From: Haloarcula sp.
GTDB taxonomy: Archaea; Halobacteriota; Halobacteria; Halobacteriales; Haloarculaceae
Length of the DNA: 7,314 nucleotides
Direction: 5' to 3'
NCBI GenBank assembly: GCA_028275075.1
Contig: JAQCNK010000022.1
Location: forward strand, 1 to 7,314
In this document: positions 1-5,846 of the stretch, piece after piece
How the letters are laid out: every line of letters begins with the position of its first letter
Position numbering within the stretch: position 1 is the stretch's first letter
Made by a program: the position numbers and the translations under genes
Notes under the pieces: model-generated
The model's database searches: none
Seen by the model: only the letters and a program-made list of their open reading frames with translations
What the model was told of the DNA's origin: nothing

Positions 1-69
1 GTCGGTGTCCCGATGTGTCTCATCAGCGGCGAACATACGGCTAAGCGTCTCATCGACGACCGCGAATGA
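1..69 (+). CDS. crtD: CrtD-like carotenoid 3,4-desaturase, C-terminal end (partial)
   Basis: Only the last 22 codons are visible, in frame 1, ending in TGA at 67-69. The peptide contains PMCLISGEHTAKRL. A short tail of the form 'G-P-x-C-x-x-S-G' is usual at the end of the FAD-dependent phytoene desaturase (CrtI/CrtD) family, where it closes the FAD-binding fold. The stop codon overlaps the next gene's start as ATGA at 66-69, so the two are almost certainly co-transcribed and translationally coupled. In haloarchaea the gene directly upstream of lyeJ and cruF is crtD, the carotenoid 3,4-desaturase of the bacterioruberin pathway. The identification therefore rests mainly on gene order plus this short tail. 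Another desaturase of the same family cannot be excluded from 22 residues. Confidence 0.72.
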   Translation, partial: VGVPMCLISGEHTAKRLIDDRE

Positions 70-947
70 CCACCGTGACGGATCGTCTGACCAGTGTCCT
101 CCCGGACGAGGAGAGCCGACCGGGCTACCTGTTCTGGCTCTCCCGACCCCGCTTCTGGCTCTACCAGGGCGGGCCGGTCGTCGTCGCCGTCACCTACGCA
201 GCCGACGGTCCCGGAGAGCTCTTCTCGCCGCTGGCCGTGGCGCTGTTTCTGTACTTCACGATCCCGGCGAACGTGTTCCTCTACGGTGTCAACGACATCT
301 TCGACCAGGACATCGACCAAGTGAACCCGAAGAAAGACGAGGGGCGGGAAGTCAGCTACCGCGGCGACCGCATCGTTGTCGCGTCTATAATCGTTTCGGG
401 GCTGTTAGCCACCGGGTTCCTGCCGTGGCTCCCGCCACTCGGTATCGCAGCCCTGCTCGCGTGGGCCGCACTTTCGGTGGAGTACTCGGCCCCGCCGCTG
501 CGGTTCAAGACGACGCCGCTCCTTGACTCGCTGTCGAACGGGCTGTACATACTTCCCGGCGTCGTCGCATACGCCGCTATCGAAGGCGTCGCGCCGCCTG
601 TGACGGCGGTAGCCGGCGCGTGGCTCTGGACGATGGGGATGCACACCTTCTCGGCGATTCCGGATATCGAGCCCGACAGAGAGGCAGGTATCGAGACGAC
701 CGCGACGTTTCTGGGTGAGTCCAACACCTACTACTACTGTGTGATGTGCTGGCTCACTGCATCCTTCGTGTTCACGTACACGCACTGGGTCTTCGGGCTA
801 CTGTTGCTGATCTATCCGGGCCTCGTCTTCGGGATCCTCGCTGTCGGCGTCGATATCGACGAGGCCTACTGGTGGTATCCGGCCATCAACACGCTCGTCG
901 GCATGGTGTTCACGCTTGTGGGGCTATGGGTGATGCTGTATGGCTGA
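66..947 (+). CDS. lyeJ: Lycopene elongase / 1,2-hydratase, UbiA prenyltransferase family
   Basis: This is a 293-residue integral membrane prenyltransferase. Both aspartate-rich motifs of the UbiA family are present: NDIFDQDIDQVN at residues 76-87 (D80, D84, N87) and DIEPDREAG at 200-208 (D200, D204). They bind the Mg2+-diphosphate of the prenyl donor. Hydrophobic segments fill most of the rest, and the length is normal for the family. In haloarchaeal C50 carotenoid synthesis the LyeJ enzyme adds C5 units from DMAPP to the ends of lycopene and hydrates C-1, giving intermediates for CrtD and CruF. The ATG at 66 overlaps the upstream stop as ATGA, and the 3' end overlaps cruF by 8 bp, so the start is well fixed. 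Other UbiA enzymes, such as geranylgeranylglyceryl phosphate synthases, look similar. The flanking crtD and cruF make the carotenoid role the best reading. Confidence 0.9.
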   Translation: MTTVTDRLTSVLPDEESRPGYLFWLSRPRFWLYQGGPVVVAVTYAADGPGELFSPLAVALFLYFTIPANVFLYGVNDIFDQDIDQVNPKKDEGREVSYRGDRIVVASIIVSGLLATGFLPWLPPLGIAALLAWAALSVEYSAPPLRFKTTPLLDSLSNGLYILPGVVAYAAIEGVAPPVTAVAGAWLWTMGMHTFSAIPDIEPDREAGIETTATFLGESNTYYYCVMCWLTASFVFTYTHWVFGLLLLIYPGLVFGILAVGVDIDEAYWWYPAINTLVGMVFTLVGLWVMLYG

Positions 948-1809
948 CCCTGGTAGCAGCTGGTCGCTCCCGCGGGACCGCCAGACCGCGGCGACACGGC
1001 TCGACACGCTGGTGCGCGAACACCGCTTTACCATCGCCGTTGTCTTCCCCCTCGTCGGCGCGGTGACACTGCTTGCCAGCGCCGAGGGGCTGCTCCCGCC
1101 GCCGCTCGCGTTCAACCCCTTCTTTGTCCTCTTTGGGACGCTGGTCATGCGCCTCCCGCTCGTGGCCGGCGTGGTGCCGCTGCTGGACCGCAGGGCGACG
1201 CTCGCGCTCGTCGCGCTGACTATCTACTCCTACGGCATCGAACTCGTCGGCGTCCGAACGGGCTGGCCCTACGGCACGTTCTCCTACGGTGTGGACCTCG
1301 GGCCGATGCTGTTTGGCGAAGTCCCGGTCGGGCTTCCCGTCTTTTTCTTCCCGCTGGTGCTGAACGCCTACCTGCTTGTCCTCCTGTTGCTCGGTGACAG
1401 GGCCGATTCGACGCTGTTGCGCCTGCTAACCACGCTCGCGGCTGTGATACTCGTCGACCTCGTGCTCGACCCGGGGGCGGTCGCCATCGGCTTCTGGACC
1501 TACGATGTCCAGCAGTTCTACGGCGTCCCGTGGTCGAACTACATCGGGTGGCTGCTGTCTGGCGCCGTCGCCGTCCTCTGTTTCGACTTCGGCTTCGACC
1601 GGGCCGGGATACGCCGCCGGCTCACGGCGTGTGAGTTTATGCTCGACGATCTGGTGAGTTTCGTCCTGCTGTGGGGCGGTATCAACCTTTTTTACGCAAA
1701 CTGGGTTCCCGCTACGTTAGCGGCACTGCTGGGGGCGGGGTTGCTGAAGACTGATCGCTTCGATTTCGACCTCTCGGAGACACACCTTGGTGGGGCTATC
1801 TGGCGATAA
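940..1809 (+). CDS. cruF: Bisanhydrobacterioruberin hydratase, CruF family
   Basis: This is a 289-residue multi-spanning membrane protein of the carotenoid hydratase CruF family (formerly DUF422). Family hallmarks visible are Glu101 followed by TGWPYGTFSY at 107-116, an acidic DP pair at 177-178, FWTYD at 185-189, and FYGVPWSNYIGW at 193-204. In haloarchaea CruF hydrates the terminal C5 groups of bisanhydrobacterioruberin, through the monoanhydro form, to bacterioruberin, a C50 pigment with four hydroxyls that stiffens and photoprotects the membrane. The ATG at 940 lies 8 bp inside the end of lyeJ, whose stop is at 945-947, so the two are translationally coupled. This is the last gene of the operon in this direction, because the next gene is convergent and starts its 3' end 52 nt away. 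The functional assignment comes from family and gene order. Confidence 0.9.
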   Translation: MADPGSSWSLPRDRQTAATRLDTLVREHRFTIAVVFPLVGAVTLLASAEGLLPPPLAFNPFFVLFGTLVMRLPLVAGVVPLLDRRATLALVALTIYSYGIELVGVRTGWPYGTFSYGVDLGPMLFGEVPVGLPVFFFPLVLNAYLLVLLLLGDRADSTLLRLLTTLAAVILVDLVLDPGAVAIGFWTYDVQQFYGVPWSNYIGWLLSGAVAVLCFDFGFDRAGIRRRLTACEFMLDDLVSFVLLWGGINLFYANWVPATLAALLGAGLLKTDRFDFDLSETHLGGAIWR

Positions 1810-1860
1810 CGACCGTTTTGTGGACCCCATAGTTCTGTCTGGTGCACAAATTTCACCGTA
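1810..1860. terminator. Short convergent gap, possible terminator for cruF
   Basis: These 51 nt separate the stop codons of two convergent genes and must hold both transcript ends. On the + strand a T4 run (1816-1819) begins 6 nt after the cruF stop. TTTGTG (1817-1822) can pair with CACAAA (1845-1850), but the loop is long, so the stem is unconvincing. Archaeal termination commonly uses oligo-T, so the T4 run is the only candidate signal. No clear T-run is seen for the minus-strand gene. Confidence 0.25.
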
Positions 1861-2856
1861 TCACACTGACTCCAGATCGAGGTCGACGGCGTACCAGTCG
1901 AGTACCAGCAGACAGACCGAGCCCACAACTGCCGCTCCGGCGAAGGCGACTGCCACGTCTGCCGAGAAGCCCACTTCACTCTGGACCTCGTGGATGGGTG
2001 CCCGGAGCGCCCCGACAACGAGTGCGACGAGGAAGGTCATCGTCGCCCGGCGGTTCCGGTCTAACGCGTGGCGAACGACGCGGGAGACGGTGAAAAGTCC
2101 GACTAAACCGCCGGCGATGAACGTGACGACCAGCACAGCATCGTCGACGAGTGTGGCAGTCGACCCTCCGGTGACGAACCCGAACAAGCCGTCGATGAAC
2201 CGGCTGAGCGTGTCGGACATGAACGTGTACTGGCCCAGTATGACCAGGAGGAGCGAGCCGGAGATCCCGGGAAGTATCATCGCGCTGACCGCCACCGCAC
2301 CCGCGACGAAAATCACGCCGAGTCCGCCGCTTTCGAGGAAGGCGACGGGACCGGACAGCAAAAACGCAACACTGAATCCGACCGCACCGGCCATCATCTG
2401 TACCGCTGACTCCGCAGTCAGTTCACGCAAGAGCACCACCGCAGAGGCGGCGATCAGTCCGAAGAAGAAGCCAAACAGCAGCGTCGGGTATGTCTTGTTG
2501 ATGATGTGAATCGCTCTAGTCACCAATATGACAGCCGTCCCGACACCGGCGGCCAGTGCCAGCCCAAACCAACCGTCGACATCCTCAAAGACGGCCAGTG
2601 CGCGTTGGAAGTCGATCCCGCCGTTGAGCGGCGCCAGTGACCACAGGAGCGTCACAATTCGGTCTGGCGTGATGGCGTTTATCATCGCGATGAGCCGCCC
2701 GTAGATACCGGCGATCAGCGCGATAGTCCCGCCTGAGATCCCCGGTACTGCGTCGGCACTCCCCATACAGATGCCGATAGCGAACGTCCTCGCCCAGTCG
2801 CGTACGGGTGGTACGGATCCACGTAGGGTCGGCAGCTTTTCGGGCGGCGTTGTCAT
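1861..2856 (-). CDS. DUF368 membrane protein, probable polyprenyl-phosphate translocase
   Basis: This is a 331-residue polytopic membrane protein of the DUF368 family. Two related motifs mark its internal repeat: GSADAVPGISGGT at residues 32-44 and ILPGISGSLLL at 194-204. They are the paired Pro-Gly-x-Ser-Gly segments typical of the family. Bacterial DUF368 proteins (PopT) are implicated in returning undecaprenyl phosphate across the membrane after cell-wall precursor export. By analogy this archaeal member may recycle dolichyl phosphate used in glycosylation, but that is inference. The ATG at 2856 is preferred because it gives a short N-terminus before the first motif, and an AT-rich stretch (AGATTTGA, about 2881-2888 on the minus strand) sits at leaderless-promoter distance. 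The gene is convergent with cruF and divergent from the actin homologue, so it is probably monocistronic. Confidence 0.88.
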   Translation of the reverse strand: MTTPPEKLPTLRGSVPPVRDWARTFAIGICMGSADAVPGISGGTIALIAGIYGRLIAMINAITPDRIVTLLWSLAPLNGGIDFQRALAVFEDVDGWFGLALAAGVGTAVILVTRAIHIINKTYPTLLFGFFFGLIAASAVVLLRELTAESAVQMMAGAVGFSVAFLLSGPVAFLESGGLGVIFVAGAVAVSAMILPGISGSLLLVILGQYTFMSDTLSRFIDGLFGFVTGGSTATLVDDAVLVVTFIAGGLVGLFTVSRVVRHALDRNRRATMTFLVALVVGALRAPIHEVQSEVGFSADVAVAFAGAAVVGSVCLLVLDWYAVDLDLESV

Positions 2857-2937
2857 TGCTCAACGGTACCGTCATGCCGGTCAAATCTCTTGTGGAGTTG
2901 TCGCGTCGACGCTACGGTCGGGCCGTACGGATGGTTG

Positions 2938-3020
2938 TATACGGGTCGACAGAAGCCCTGATAGATATTCGCCGGAGTCTGGCGAGCCGAATTCTATCAA
3001 TCGTTCTGTCGACCCGTATA
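2938..3020. repeat. Palindromic hairpin element with perfect 17-bp outer arms
   Basis: The arms TATACGGGTCGACAGAA (2938-2954) and TTCTGTCGACCCGTATA (3004-3020) are exact reverse complements. Inside them TGATAGA (2959-2965) pairs with TCTATCA (2993-2999), then ATTCG (2967-2971) pairs with CGAAT (2988-2992), then GCC with GGC around the loop. The whole 83-nt unit therefore folds as one long stem with small bulges. No ORF fits inside. It lies between two divergent promoters, so a terminator role is unlikely. No second copy of this exact sequence is in the window, but the ATACGG...CCGTAT ends resemble those of the other elements here. Confidence 0.85.
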
Positions 3021-3050
3021 AGGCCAACCTGACCCGCCGGCTACCTCGTC

Positions 3051-3218
3051 GTACAGGGTCGCTATAACAAACTGATACGGTCAGTTGTAAGCCATTGCCG
3101 GGATTTGCCGGACCCGCCCCGGCAAATCACCGGTAAATCGTTACAACCGACCGTATGATGGGATTCGCTACCCCTGGATGGTGGAAAAGATGCATCGCCT
3201 GGAGTTGGCCGGCAGTAC
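3051..3218. repeat. Possible decayed hairpin element interrupted by a second element
   Basis: GCTATAACAAACTGA at 3061-3075 matches GCTGTAACAAACTGA at 5857-5871 in 14 of 15 positions. On the far side of the 3074-3159 element, ATTCGCTACCCC... from 3163 resembles ATTCGCCATCCC... from 5875 in about 16 of 21 positions. The outer ends GTAC (3051) and CAGTAC (3213-3218) fall where the arms of the 5847-5926 element would end. Removing the inserted element leaves about 86 nt against 80 nt in the intact one. The outer arms no longer pair well, so this would be a degraded copy. The reading is suggestive, not proven. Confidence 0.4.
3074..3159. repeat. 86-nt palindromic repeat, copy 1
   Basis: The outer arms ATACGGTCAGTTGTAA (3075-3090) and TTACAACCGACCGTAT (3141-3156) pair at 15 of 16 positions. 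An inner stem is perfect: GATTTGCCGG (3102-3111) with CCGGCAAATC (3119-3128), and CCGG (3098-3101) pairs with CCGG (3130-3133). The unit therefore forms one long hairpin. A direct copy lies at 5734-5819, with 78 of 86 positions identical. Both copies have TGA immediately outside TACGG...GTA on each side. It encodes nothing recognisable and resembles a MITE- or REP-like element. Confidence 0.9.
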
Positions 3219-3277
3219 AGATAGCTACTAGATGGATCGAGATGCCCGCTCTTCCGCCTATCCCGCTGACCAGTATG

Positions 3278-3286
3278 TTTTTTAAA
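3278..3286 (+). promoter_or_regulatory. TATA box for the actin-family gene
   Basis: TTTTTTAAA at 3278-3286 is the strongest TATA-like run in this gap. Its centre is about 26 nt upstream of the ATG at 3309. Archaeal TATA boxes sit about 26-28 nt before the transcription start, so transcription should begin at or next to the ATG. That gives a leaderless mRNA, common in haloarchaea. No Shine-Dalgarno sequence precedes the ATG (the preceding bases are CGGATTCCAC), which fits. Confidence 0.7.
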
Positions 3287-3308
3287 CTACTTTGCTAACG
3301 GATTCCAC

Positions 3309-4373
3309 ATGCCTAAAGGGCTTGATGTCGGCACGATGAATATTGTCTCGGCATGGGAGGCCGACGGCAACACACAGTTCGTCAAAGAACGGAATGCTTT
3401 CATCGAGCTCGATTACACCGAAATAGCGGATCAGGTGCTGTCGAGCTCGGATCTTATCTACACTCGAACGGACGACAAAGTCAGAATCCTTGGTGACGAA
3501 GCACTTAATTTTGCGAATATCTTCAACACAGAGGTCCAACGTCCGATGTCCCAGGGTGTTCTTGCCTCCGGAGCCACACCTAGCATGCCGATGTTGAAGA
3601 CACTCATCGAGCACGTCGTCGGGGACCCGACCCATCCCGGGGAAACACTCTATTTCACCTCGCCGACAAACCCCATCGACTCGGATATCGATACCCTGTA
3701 CCATCGGCGCGCAATCACATCGTTTCTAAACGACCTCGGATATGATGCGCAGTTTGTCCACGAGGGCATGGCGGCAGTCTATGCGGCCCTATCCGACAAC
3801 GAGTTCACCGGGTTGGGAATCAGTTTCGGCGCCGGCATGACAAACGTCTGTCTCTCCTATTGTGCAGAGCCAGTGGTACAGTTCTCCATCGCCCGCGGGG
3901 GCGACTGGATCGACACGAAGGCAGCAAACGCGACTGCCATGTCCAAGGACCGGATTACTGCTATCAAAGAGGATTCTCTGACACTCGCGAGGGAGCCAGA
4001 GATAAGCGGTGCCGAAGGCGCCGTGGCTGTTTATTACGACAGTCTGGTCGAGCATCTCATCGAGATGATCCGTACCGAACTCGACGATGAGGAGATAACG
4101 GACACCCTGGATATCCCGGTTGTCATAACCGGTGGGACATCCTCACCCGATGGGATTGTGGACCTGTTCACCGATCACCTAGAGTCGGCCGATCTGGGGG
4201 TGTCGATCAGCGACGTGCGAGATGTCGACGACCCACTGTACACCGTCGCTCAGGGGACGCTCATCGCTGCGCACTCGGACTCGCACACGTCGACTGTGAC
4301 ACCGGACAGTGACGATCAGCAAACCGAACAGGCGACCGCCGCGGACTCCGCGGAGTGGACGTTCGATTTCTAA
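3309..4373 (+). CDS. Actin-superfamily protein, volactin/salactin type
   Basis: This is a 354-residue soluble protein with an actin/MreB/Hsp70-type ATPase layout. Visible parts are an N-terminal phosphate-1 segment GLDVGTMNIVSA (residues 4-15), a connect-like FVHEGMAAVYAAL (149-161), a phosphate-2 segment GLGISFGAGMTNVCLS (168-183) and an adenosine segment VVITGGTSSPDG (271-282). A hydrophilic 33-residue tail (322-354) rich in S, T, D and Q ends in EWTFDF. This arrangement matches the haloarchaeal actin homologues salactin (Halobacterium) and volactin (Haloferax), which form dynamic filaments and affect disk-shaped morphology or chromosome distribution. Which of these roles applies here is not decidable from sequence. 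It has its own probable leaderless promoter and is separated by 214 nt from the next + strand gene, so it is likely monocistronic. Confidence 0.82.
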   Translation: MPKGLDVGTMNIVSAWEADGNTQFVKERNAFIELDYTEIADQVLSSSDLIYTRTDDKVRILGDEALNFANIFNTEVQRPMSQGVLASGATPSMPMLKTLIEHVVGDPTHPGETLYFTSPTNPIDSDIDTLYHRRAITSFLNDLGYDAQFVHEGMAAVYAALSDNEFTGLGISFGAGMTNVCLSYCAEPVVQFSIARGGDWIDTKAANATAMSKDRITAIKEDSLTLAREPEISGAEGAVAVYYDSLVEHLIEMIRTELDDEEITDTLDIPVVITGGTSSPDGIVDLFTDHLESADLGVSISDVRDVDDPLYTVAQGTLIAAHSDSHTSTVTPDSDDQQTEQATAADSAEWTFDF

Positions 4374-4457
4374 CGGACCGTAATCGACGTTGCTCTGTTC
4401 ACCTGGATCGTTGATCTCCGGGGCACTCGCAGTGGCGAGGAGCAATCACCAGCGGCT

Positions 4458-4481
4458 GGCAGAACCCAACTGGGGTCTGCC
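4458..4481 (+). terminator. 24-nt hairpin downstream of the actin-family gene
   Basis: GGCAGA (4458-4463) pairs with TCTGCC (4476-4481), and CCC (4465-4467) with GGG (4472-4474) around an AACT loop, with a single A/G mismatch. It lies 84 nt after the stop codon. It could mark or stabilise the 3' end of that mRNA. It has no following T-run, so a classical terminator function is doubtful. Confidence 0.35.
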
Positions 4482-4587
4482 GATTGATACTGGATGGGCT
4501 CAAAGTGTCGCCAACTAATGTGACATTCAGCGAGTTGTTTCAGCAGTATGAATAAAGTACCTGGGAAAATTTCAATCAGTACGGCCA

Positions 4588-5682
4588 GTGAACTCGCAAG
4601 GGACAAACAAGTACCAGGAGTACGGTATTAACTCCCAGTACGACTCCCAAGATAGCTACAACAGAGGTAGTTCATACTATGGGGATGGAAAATATCCCCC
4701 GGACTGGGATGCACGTCGGGATGCAGTTTGGGAACGACAGCGGTATCAATGTGGCCGCTGTGGGACTTACAAGGGAGATACATCTGTCAACGAAGTCCAC
4801 CATGTGATTCATCTTCAACACGGCGGTTCAAATTCGTTGGATAATTTGGTCGGCCTGTGCGGACATTGTCACGCATTGATGCATCCAAGTGTTGAGGCAC
4901 TTAGTGGGAACCCTGCTAAGGCCGCGGTTTTCCCTGATAGAGACAGTGATAATCGTGTCGCAGTTATTCGCAAGCCACAGAATGACGAGGAACTTCAATT
5001 CGATGTTGCGCGTCTAAGCGACGTTAGCAGGCCGGATATAAATACTCACGCGGTGACCGAAGCGTCAGTCCCGACAAGTTCTGAAACCGCTCGCCATGCC
5101 GGACGGTCACTCCAGCAGTTACTTCTGAGTGATGGGTTTGTCCCTCGAACATCAGCATATCACCGTGTTGAACTCGTAACGAGTCCGACAGGTGTTTTAT
5201 CAGCGGTTACACCACGTAGTGTAACCGTCAACGCTGGCAGCGATGGGGAAGCGATAGAGATAGCGGAAGATGATGACGACACTACTATTTATTACTCGGC
5301 AGATAGCACTACTACCGACATTGAAATAGAAGATCCTGCAGAAAAAACTTGTAGTGAACAGCTACAATTACGGCATCAGTCTGGCTCTCGACTGCAAATT
5401 GAAAAGCCGGTTGCTGCCCCGGCACTGACGCTATCGACTGCCCCAGAATATGTAGTGGGGGCCCTGAACTACTTCGGCTGGAAACCAACTAAAAGTGGCC
5501 TTATTCCCGGCCTCATTCTATCGGTACTACTCTCTTTCCTGCTCCCCAGCGGTGTCTCAGTTGGGGCGGGAATCGGATTGATATTCTTGACTGGTTTACT
5601 ACTTCGGGTACCTAGGATGTATGAAGATATTATCACATCACCGGTGGATCGGATAACTGACAAGCGTAAAGAATCAAGCTAA
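4588..5682 (+). CDS. HNH nuclease-domain protein with C-terminal membrane anchor
   Basis: This is a 364-residue protein. A Tyr/Ser/Gln/Asn-rich leader (residues 1-35) is followed by a zinc-type HNH domain at about 36-100: CxxC at 55-58, His71-His72, Asn86 in LDNL, then CxxCH with Cys91, Cys94 and His95. All residues expected for metal binding and phosphodiester cleavage are present. A long unrecognised acidic middle (about 101-300, with EDDDD near 227-231) leads to two hydrophobic segments at about 304-320 and 322-341 and a basic-acidic tail ending DKRKESS. Membrane tethering of an HNH domain is uncommon. The GTG start at 4588 is chosen because an in-frame stop lies at 4549-4551 and no in-frame ATG precedes the HNH core. 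A TATA-like GAATAAAG (4550-4557) fits a short leader. Third codon positions are visibly more AT-rich than in neighbours, suggesting acquisition. Target and role are unknown. Confidence 0.8.
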   Translation: MNSQGTNKYQEYGINSQYDSQDSYNRGSSYYGDGKYPPDWDARRDAVWERQRYQCGRCGTYKGDTSVNEVHHVIHLQHGGSNSLDNLVGLCGHCHALMHPSVEALSGNPAKAAVFPDRDSDNRVAVIRKPQNDEELQFDVARLSDVSRPDINTHAVTEASVPTSSETARHAGRSLQQLLLSDGFVPRTSAYHRVELVTSPTGVLSAVTPRSVTVNAGSDGEAIEIAEDDDDTTIYYSADSTTTDIEIEDPAEKTCSEQLQLRHQSGSRLQIEKPVAAPALTLSTAPEYVVGALNYFGWKPTKSGLIPGLILSVLLSFLLPSGVSVGAGIGLIFLTGLLLRVPRMYEDIITSPVDRITDKRKESS

Positions 5683-5733
5683 AATATCTGTATACCCCAT
5701 ATTCCGCACCCCGAGCGAGCAGCCAGCGAATTT

Positions 5734-5819
5734 GATACGGTCAGTTGTAAGCCATTGCCGGGATTTGTTGGACCCGACCCAGCAAATCATCGGGAAATCG
5801 TTACAACCAACGGTATGAT
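5734..5819. repeat. 86-nt palindromic repeat, copy 2
   Basis: This is a direct copy of 3074-3159 in the same orientation, with 78 of 86 positions identical and no gaps. The left arm is unchanged (5735-5750), while the right arm (5801-5816) pairs at 13 of 16. In the inner stem one C-G pair of copy 1 (3109/3121) has become T-A (5769/5781). A second C-G pair (3108/3122) has become a T/G pair (5768/5782), allowed as wobble in RNA. Folding capacity is therefore retained. It lies between the convergent 3' ends of the HNH gene and the oxidoreductase gene. Confidence 0.9.
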
Positions 5820-5846
5820 ATTCGAGCCCGGTGTGTATAGCGTCTC

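Larger units (their letters stand above)
2857..3308. other. Divergent intergenic region packed with palindromic elements
   Basis: This 452-bp gap lies between the starts of the DUF368 gene (-) and the actin-family gene (+). It has no credible ORF or RNA gene. From left to right it contains a 10-bp palindrome ACGGTACCGT (2863-2872) just ahead of the DUF368 start, a palindrome GCGTCGACGC (2903-2912), a hairpin element (2938-3020), and a second hairpin element (3074-3159) whose two flanks resemble a third type (3051-3075 and 3158-3218). It ends with the promoter of the actin-family gene. Both short palindromes could be regulator sites for DUF368, but nothing further supports that. Confidence 0.7.

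Noticed and set aside
1787..2509. 240-codon open frame on the + strand
   Set aside because: It lies antisense to the DUF368 gene, which has clear family motifs. The translation is Ser/Thr/Pro-rich without motifs and overlaps the end of cruF.
3155..3298. 47-residue ORF starting ATGATG at the edge of the 86-nt repeat
   Set aside because: It is Trp-rich and non-acidic, it runs through the TATA box of the actin-family gene, and part of its sequence is explained by repeat remnants.
3074..5819. Composite transposon or provirus bounded by the two repeats
   Set aside because: No transposase or integrase is present between them, and no flanking target duplication is seen beyond the TGA shared by both copies.
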